From Streptomyces sp. SCUT-3 (lineage in GTDB: Bacteria > Actinomycetota > Actinomycetes > Streptomycetales > Streptomycetaceae), in contig NZ_CP046907.1 in NCBI RefSeq assembly GCF_014083985.1, positions 4,812,501-4,876,500 on the forward strand: a stretch of DNA of 64,000 bases, read 5' to 3'. Both the position numbers and the translations under genes were made by a program. This document shows, piece by piece, positions 57,242-64,000 of this stretch. The notes beneath the pieces were generated by a model. The model did no database searches. It was not told the origin of the DNA and saw nothing but the letters and a program-made list of their open reading frames with translations. Numbering within the stretch: the stretch's first letter is position 1; each line of letters begins with the position of its first letter.

Positions 57242-58219
57242 GTGGACGTTTCCCTGAGTGCATGGGTGCTGACCGTGGTCGGTCTGGCCGCCCTCATCGC
57301 CGTGGACTTCTTCATCGGCCGCAAGCCGCACGAGGTCTCCATCAAGGAGGCCGGCATCTGGACGATCGTCTGGGTGGCCCTGGCGGTGGTCTTCGGTATC
57401 GGACTGCTCGTCCTCGGCGGCGGGCAGCCGGCCGGCGAGTTCTTCGCCGGCTACATCACCGAGAAGTCCCTGAGCGTCGACAACCTCTTCGTCTTCGTGC
57501 TGATCATGGCGAAGTTCTCGGTGCCCCCGATGTACCAGCAGCGCGTGCTGATGATCGGCGTGCTGATCGCGCTGGTGCTCCGCGCCGGGTTCATCGCCGC
57601 GGGCGCCGTGATCATCTCCACCTTCTCGTGGGTCTTCTACATCTTCGGCGCGTTCCTGATCTACACCGCCTGGAAGCTGATCCAGGAGGCGCGCTCGGGC
57701 GACGAGGACGAGGAGTTCGAGGAGAACCGGCTGCTCAAGGCCATCGAGAGCCGCTTCCCGGTGGCCGACAGGTACCACGGCACCAAGCTGTTCGTCCGCG
57801 AGAACGGCAGGCGGCTGATCACGCCGATGCTGATCGTCATGCTCGCCATCGGCACGACGGACATCCTCTTCGCCCTGGACTCGATCCCCGCGATCTTCGG
57901 CCTCACCCAGGACCCGTACATCGTCTTCACCGCCAACGCCTTCGCCCTGATGGGCCTGCGGCAGCTGTACTTCCTGATCGGCGGGCTGCTCAAGAAGCTG
58001 GTCCACCTCTCCTACGGCCTGTCGGTCATCCTCGGGTTCATCGGCGTCAAGCTGCTGCTGCACGCGATGCACGAGTCGGGGCTGCACGTGCCCGAGATCG
58101 GCATCCCGTTCTCGCTGGGCTTCATCGTCCTGGTCCTGGCGGTCACCACCTTCACCAGCCTGCGCGCCTCGCGGAAGCAGGCCGCGGAGGAGGAGCGGGC
58201 GGCCGGCGGCCCCGTCTGA
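57242..58219 (+). CDS. terC: TerC-family membrane protein, probable manganese exporter
   Basis: A 325-residue protein with about eight membrane helices. The family signatures are VDFFIGRKPHEVSIKEA, EKSLSVDNLFVFVLIM with a membrane Asp, and TTDILFALDSIPAIFGLTQDPYIVFTANAFALMGLRQLYFLI with a second Asp. TerC/Alx proteins export Mn(II) and support metalation of secreted proteins; the tellurite phenotype is probably indirect. The GTG follows GGAGGAG. The upstream manganese riboswitch is strong support for the manganese role. Confidence 0.93.
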   Translation: MDVSLSAWVLTVVGLAALIAVDFFIGRKPHEVSIKEAGIWTIVWVALAVVFGIGLLVLGGGQPAGEFFAGYITEKSLSVDNLFVFVLIMAKFSVPPMYQQRVLMIGVLIALVLRAGFIAAGAVIISTFSWVFYIFGAFLIYTAWKLIQEARSGDEDEEFEENRLLKAIESRFPVADRYHGTKLFVRENGRRLITPMLIVMLAIGTTDILFALDSIPAIFGLTQDPYIVFTANAFALMGLRQLYFLIGGLLKKLVHLSYGLSVILGFIGVKLLLHAMHESGLHVPEIGIPFSLGFIVLVLAVTTFTSLRASRKQAAEEERAAGGPV

Positions 58220-58262
58220 CGGCGTCGGGCCCCGTCCGACGGCCGGGGCCTTCGTGCGGCAC

Positions 58263-58302
58263 CGGTGCCCGTGCCGGGGGAGCGCCCCCGGCACGGGCAC
58301 CG
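58263..58302. terminator. Bidirectional terminator between terC and the MBL-fold gene
   Basis: Eighteen perfect pairs with a four-base AGCG loop in the gap between convergent genes. Confidence 0.8.
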
Positions 58303-58308
58303 TCCGTG

Positions 58309-58965
58309 CTACCAGCCGCGCTCCCGCCACTCCTGCAGGTGGGGGCGCTCGGCGCCGAGCGTGGTGTCCTTCCCGTGGCCGGGGTAGACCCAGGTCTCGT
58401 CGGGCAGCGGGCCGAAGAGCTTGGTCTCCACGTCGTCGACGAGCGAGGCGAACGCGCGGGAGTCGCCGAAGGTGTTGCCGACGCCCCCGGGGAAGAGGCA
58501 GTCGCCGCTGAAGACGTGCGGGTGGCCGTGCGGGTCGTCGTAGACCAGCGCGATGCTGCCGGGCGTGTGCCCGACCAGGTGCCGCGCGGTCAGCTCCACC
58601 CGGCCCACCCGCACCGTGTCCCCGTCGTCGACGAGCACGTCGGTGGGGACGGGGATGCCCTCCGCGTCGTGCCGGCCCGCCAGGGTGCGGGCGCCCGTGG
58701 CGTCGACCACGGCCCGCAGGGCGCCCCAGTGGTCGCCGTGCCGGTGGGTGGTGACCACCGAGGAGATGCCGTCGTCCCCGATCAGCCGCAGCAGGGTCTC
58801 CGGCTCCGCGGCGGCGTCGATCAGCACCTGCTCGCCGGTGGCCCGGCAGCGCAGCAGGTAGGCGTTGTTCTCCATGGGGCCGACCGCGACCTTGGTGATC
58901 ACCAGGTCCGCCAGTTCGTGCACGTGCGGCTCCCCGCCGACACGGACGTTGCCGTCGTACGCCAT
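58309..58965 (-). CDS. Metallo-beta-lactamase-fold hydrolase (glyoxalase II-like)
   Basis: A 218-residue MBL-fold enzyme. The zinc ligands are visible in THRHGDHWG, HLVGHTPGS, FSGDCLFPGG and YPGHGKDT, the layout of glyoxalase II-type thioesterases and related hydrolases. The start MENNAYLLR-like segment (GPMENNAYLLRCRATGEQVLIDAA) is also typical. I recall a homologue at the same place beside uvrA in M. tuberculosis (Rv1637c). Substrate is not determinable. The ATG at 58965 has a weak ribosome site. Confidence 0.9.
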   Translation of the reverse strand: MAYDGNVRVGGEPHVHELADLVITKVAVGPMENNAYLLRCRATGEQVLIDAAAEPETLLRLIGDDGISSVVTTHRHGDHWGALRAVVDATGARTLAGRHDAEGIPVPTDVLVDDGDTVRVGRVELTARHLVGHTPGSIALVYDDPHGHPHVFSGDCLFPGGVGNTFGDSRAFASLVDDVETKLFGPLPDETWVYPGHGKDTTLGAERPHLQEWRERGW

Positions 58966-59272
58966 CGTGGTGTCCTCGTCTTCCTCGTGGCCCGTGCCGA
59001 TGCCCGGACCCTTCCCGGGACGCAGTCTGTCAGCCCGGCCGTCACCCGGCCGCCGTCACCCGGCCGCCGTCGGCCGTCGCCCGGTCGCGCCGCCCGGGAC
59101 CGGTGTCGCTCGTAAGGGTGAACCGGGCTCGCGGCGCACGGAAATCGAATGTGCGTGCTATAGGGTCGGATCCTGCATCAGGAAGAAAAGCCGAGGGCAC
59201 CCTGTTTAGGCTGACCGGGGGGTGCCCTGTCACTCCCACAGCTCAAGCTGTCCAAGAAAGGTGCCTGCCGGC
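58966..59272. other. Divergent region between the MBL-fold gene and uvrA
   Basis: No gene is seen in these 307 bases. Two copies of GTCACCCGGCCGCC lie near 59040-59070. On the plus strand the AT-richer GTGCTATAGGGT at about 59155-59166 is a plausible -10 area for uvrA, which would leave a leader of about 100 bases. Unlike uvrB and uvrC, no TGTCRGTG-N8-TAnnnT match is visible. No LexA-type SOS box was recognised. Confidence 0.45.
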
Positions 59273-62119
<2,847 letters not shown>

Positions 62120-62161
62120 GGGAGGGCGGCACCGCCCGCCCGTTCCCCGCCCCGTACCGCT

Positions 62162-62192
62162 CCGGCGGCCGCTTCGGGCAGGCGGCCGCCGG
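62162..62192 (+). terminator. Terminator after uvrA
   Basis: An 11-pair perfect stem (CCGGCGGCCGC and its complement) with a nine-base loop, 42 bases after the stop. Confidence 0.65.
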
Positions 62193-62255
62193 GGCGGCGA
62201 AGCCCTCGCATAGGGTCGACAGCAGGTACCGCACACACCCGAAGGACCACCTGCG

Positions 62256-62678
62256 ATGAACGACACCGCCCCCGCCGGACCCCGCCGCCGCACCGTGCTG
62301 TGCGGAGCAGCCCTGGCCGGCGCCGCCGGCCTCGGCCTGACCGCCTGCGGCTCCGGGAGCGGCTCGGACGCGCTGCCCGCCCGCCCGGTGGAGCTCGGCC
62401 CCGCCTCCGACGTCCCTGTCGGCGAGGCCAAGCTCTACCGGGACAAGAGGATCCTCGTCGCGCGCACCGCCGAGGACGAGTACAAGGCGTTCAGCGCCGT
62501 GTGCACCCACCAGGGCTGCCCCCTGGACGAGATCAGGGACGGGCTGGCGAACTGCCCCTGCCACCGCAGCCTGTTCGACCCCGCCACCGGCAGGGTCGAA
62601 CAGGGGCCGGCGGTCGACCCCCTGCCGTCGGTCCCCGTCCGCGTGGAGAACGGCAGGCTTGTCGCAGGCAGTCAGTAG
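62256..62678 (+). CDS. Rieske [2Fe-2S] lipoprotein with Tat-like signal
   Basis: A 140-residue secreted Rieske protein. The signal has [10 protein letters not shown] (Tat-like twin arginine) and a lipobox LTAC with Cys31, so it should be exported and lipid-anchored. After a Gly/Ser spacer, the Rieske fold has the cluster ligands CTHQGC and CPCHRS (Arg in place of the more usual Gly after His). As a single small domain with no cytochrome partner nearby, its electron partner is unknown. A TAGGGT box at 62211 may be its -10. Its last codons contain the uvrC promoter. Confidence 0.9.
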   Translation: MNDTAPAGPRRRTVLCGAALAGAAGLGLTACGSGSGSDALPARPVELGPASDVPVGEAKLYRDKRILVARTAEDEYKAFSAVCTHQGCPLDEIRDGLANCPCHRSLFDPATGRVEQGPAVDPLPSVPVRVENGRLVAGSQ

Positions 62679-62681
62679 GGT
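62659..62681 (+). promoter_or_regulatory. RecA-NDp/PafBC-like promoter of uvrC
   Basis: TTGTCGCAG, eight bases, then TAGGGT matches seven of nine positions of the -35-side consensus and all of TAnnnT. It overlaps the end of the Rieske gene, and the -10 ends eight bases before the uvrC ATG, so the message should be leaderless or nearly so. Confidence 0.5.
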
Positions 62682-62688
62682 TGGGGCC

Positions 62689-64000
62689 ATGGCCGACCCT
62701 TCGAGCTACCGACCCGCGCCGGGGCAGATCCCGGACTCGCCCGGGGTGTACAAGTTCCGCGACGCCCACGGCCGCGTCGTCTACGTGGGCAAGGCCAAGA
62801 GCCTGCGCCAGCGGCTCTCGTCGTACTTCCAGGACGTCGCCGGCCTGCACCCGCGCACCCGCACCATGGTCACCACGGCCGCCTCGGTGGAGTGGACGGT
62901 GGTCGGCACCGAGGTCGAGGCGCTCCAGCTGGAGTACTCCTGGATCAAGGAGTTCGACCCGCGGTTCAACGTCAAGTACCGCGACGACAAGAGCTACCCC
63001 TCCCTGGCGGTCACCATGGGCGAGGAGTTCCCCCGCGTCCAGGTGATGCGGGGGCCGAAGAAGAAGGGCGTGCGCTACTTCGGCCCCTACGCCCACGCCT
63101 GGGCCATCCGCGAGACCGTCGACCTGCTGCTGCGGGTCTTCCCCGTGCGCACCTGCTCCAACGGCGTCTTCAAGCGCGCCGCCCAGGTCGGCAGGCCCTG
63201 CCTGCTCGGCTACATCGACAAGTGCTCCGCCCCCTGCGTGGGCCGGGTCACCCCCGCCGAGCACCGCGAACTCGCCGAGGAGTTCTGCGACTTCATGGCC
63301 GGTCGCACCGGCGCCTACCTGCGCCGCCTGGAACAGGCCATGAAGGACGCGGCGGCGGACATGGAGTACGAGAGGGCGGCCCGCCTCAGGGACGACATCG
63401 AGGCCCTCAAGCGCGCCATGGAGAAGAACGCGGTGGTCCTGGCCGACGCCACCGACGCCGACCTGATCGCCCTGGCCGAGGACGAGCTCGAGGCCGCCGT
63501 GCAGATATTCCACGTCCGCGGCGGCCGGGTGCGCGGCCAGCGCGGCTGGGTCACCGACAAGGTCGAGGCCGTCGACACCGCGGGCCTGGTCGAGCACGCC
63601 CTCCAGCAGCTCTACGGCGAGGAGAGCGGCGAGGCCGTGCCCCGGGAGGTGCTCGTGCCGGCCCTGCCCGACCCCGTCGCACCGCTCGCCCAGTGGCTCG
63701 GAGAGCGCCGCGGCTCCCGGGTCGACCTGCGCATACCGCAGCGCGGCGACAAGAAGGACCTGATGGACACGGTCCGCCGCAACGCCGAGCAGGCCCTGGC
63801 CCTGCACAAGACGAAGCGGGCCTCCGACCTGACCACCCGCTCCCGCGCACTGGAGGAGATCGCCGAGGCGCTCGGGCTGGACTCCGCCCCGCTGCGCATC
63901 GAGTGCTTCGACATCTCCCACCTGCAGGGCGACGACGTGGTCGCCTCCATGGTCGTCTTCGAGGACGGCCTGCCCCGCAAGGGCGAGTACCGCCGGTTCC
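62689..64000 (+). CDS. uvrC: UvrABC system protein C (3' partial)
   Basis: Dual-incision nuclease of nucleotide excision repair; the window ends after codon 437 with the frame still open. The GIY-YIG nuclease is at the N-terminus ([31 protein letters not shown]), followed by the conserved RTCSNGVF and [17 protein letters not shown] Cys region, and the UVR motif ([23 protein letters not shown], about 220-245) that binds UvrB. The RNase H-like endonuclease domain begins near 400 ([21 protein letters not shown]). No ribosome site is seen before the ATG. Confidence 0.96.
   Translation, partial: MADPSSYRPAPGQIPDSPGVYKFRDAHGRVVYVGKAKSLRQRLSSYFQDVAGLHPRTRTMVTTAASVEWTVVGTEVEALQLEYSWIKEFDPRFNVKYRDDKSYPSLAVTMGEEFPRVQVMRGPKKKGVRYFGPYAHAWAIRETVDLLLRVFPVRTCSNGVFKRAAQVGRPCLLGYIDKCSAPCVGRVTPAEHRELAEEFCDFMAGRTGAYLRRLEQAMKDAAADMEYERAARLRDDIEALKRAMEKNAVVLADATDADLIALAEDELEAAVQIFHVRGGRVRGQRGWVTDKVEAVDTAGLVEHALQQLYGEESGEAVPREVLVPALPDPVAPLAQWLGERRGSRVDLRIPQRGDKKDLMDTVRRNAEQALALHKTKRASDLTTRSRALEEIAEALGLDSAPLRIECFDISHLQGDDVVASMVVFEDGLPRKGEYRRF

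Noticed and set aside
59100-59272. LexA SOS box or RecA-NDp promoter upstream of uvrA
   Set aside because: TCGAATGTGCGTGC resembles half an SOS palindrome, and TGTCACTC near 59229 resembles part of a RecA-NDp box, but neither has the required second element.

Overview
The window is chromosomal DNA of a very GC-rich actinomycete. Third codon positions are almost all G or C, GTG starts are common, hairpin terminators mostly lack T-tracts, and several genes look leaderless. The gene order (trpC-trpM-trpB-trpA, lgt, gltBD, pyk, tRNA-Leu, pdtaR, liv operon, polA, rpsA, coaE, uvrB, terC, metallo-hydrolase, uvrA, uvrC) follows, as I recall it, a backbone shared by Streptomyces and Mycobacterium. The window is therefore core chromosome with small accessory insertions. 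A member of the Nocardiopsis/Streptomonospora group is possible, but genus cannot be fixed from the sequence alone.

Layout. 1-6.8 kb: end of a DUF2752 membrane protein, the tryptophan genes trpC, trpM (59 codons), trpB and trpA, a membrane-anchored DsbA-like thioredoxin, lgt and a VIT-type transporter. 7-13.1 kb: glutamate synthase gltB/gltD. 13.2-18.4 kb: a VOC protein, an M20 amidohydrolase, pepN (with an apparent one-base frameshift) and a SIMPL protein. 18.5-21.8 kb: pyruvate kinase, an HTH/LAGLIDADG-type protein, an unusual short tRNA-Leu(CAA) and the ANTAR response regulator pdtaR. 21.9-27.5 kb: the branched-chain amino-acid ABC operon livKHMGF on the minus strand. 28-40.3 kb: thioesterase, YdeP-type molybdopterin oxidoreductase, polA, DUF4184 membrane protein, lytic transglycosylase, HrpB helicase and a methyltransferase. 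40.4-44.1 kb: rpsA, a PAC2 protein and coaE. 44.2-50.4 kb: an accessory stretch with DUF6343, a 56-residue membrane peptide, a PRC-barrel protein, an AraC regulator, a secreted trypsin-like protease, a solitary PemK/MazF-like protein and a PAS-GAF-SpoIIE phosphatase. 50.4-64 kb: RNase J, uvrB, TerD, a TerD/FtsK-like fusion, terC behind a yybP-ykoY manganese riboswitch, a metallo-beta-lactamase-fold hydrolase, uvrA, a Rieske lipoprotein and the 5' part of uvrC.

Themes. Three repair genes (polA, uvrB, uvrC) carry promoters resembling the mycobacterial RecA-NDp/PafBC class, placed so that the start codon is at or next to +1. Four other genes (pyk, coaE, the MazF-like gene, rnj) show a TAnnnT -10 box the same distance from their start codons. 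The tellurium/metal-stress genes sit between uvrB and uvrA. The least explained items are the degenerate TerD-FtsK-like fusion, the short tRNA-Leu beside a LAGLIDADG-type gene, and the SpoIIE-phosphatase/RNase J ATGA overlap. No insertion sequences, CRISPR arrays, rRNA genes or prophage genes were seen.
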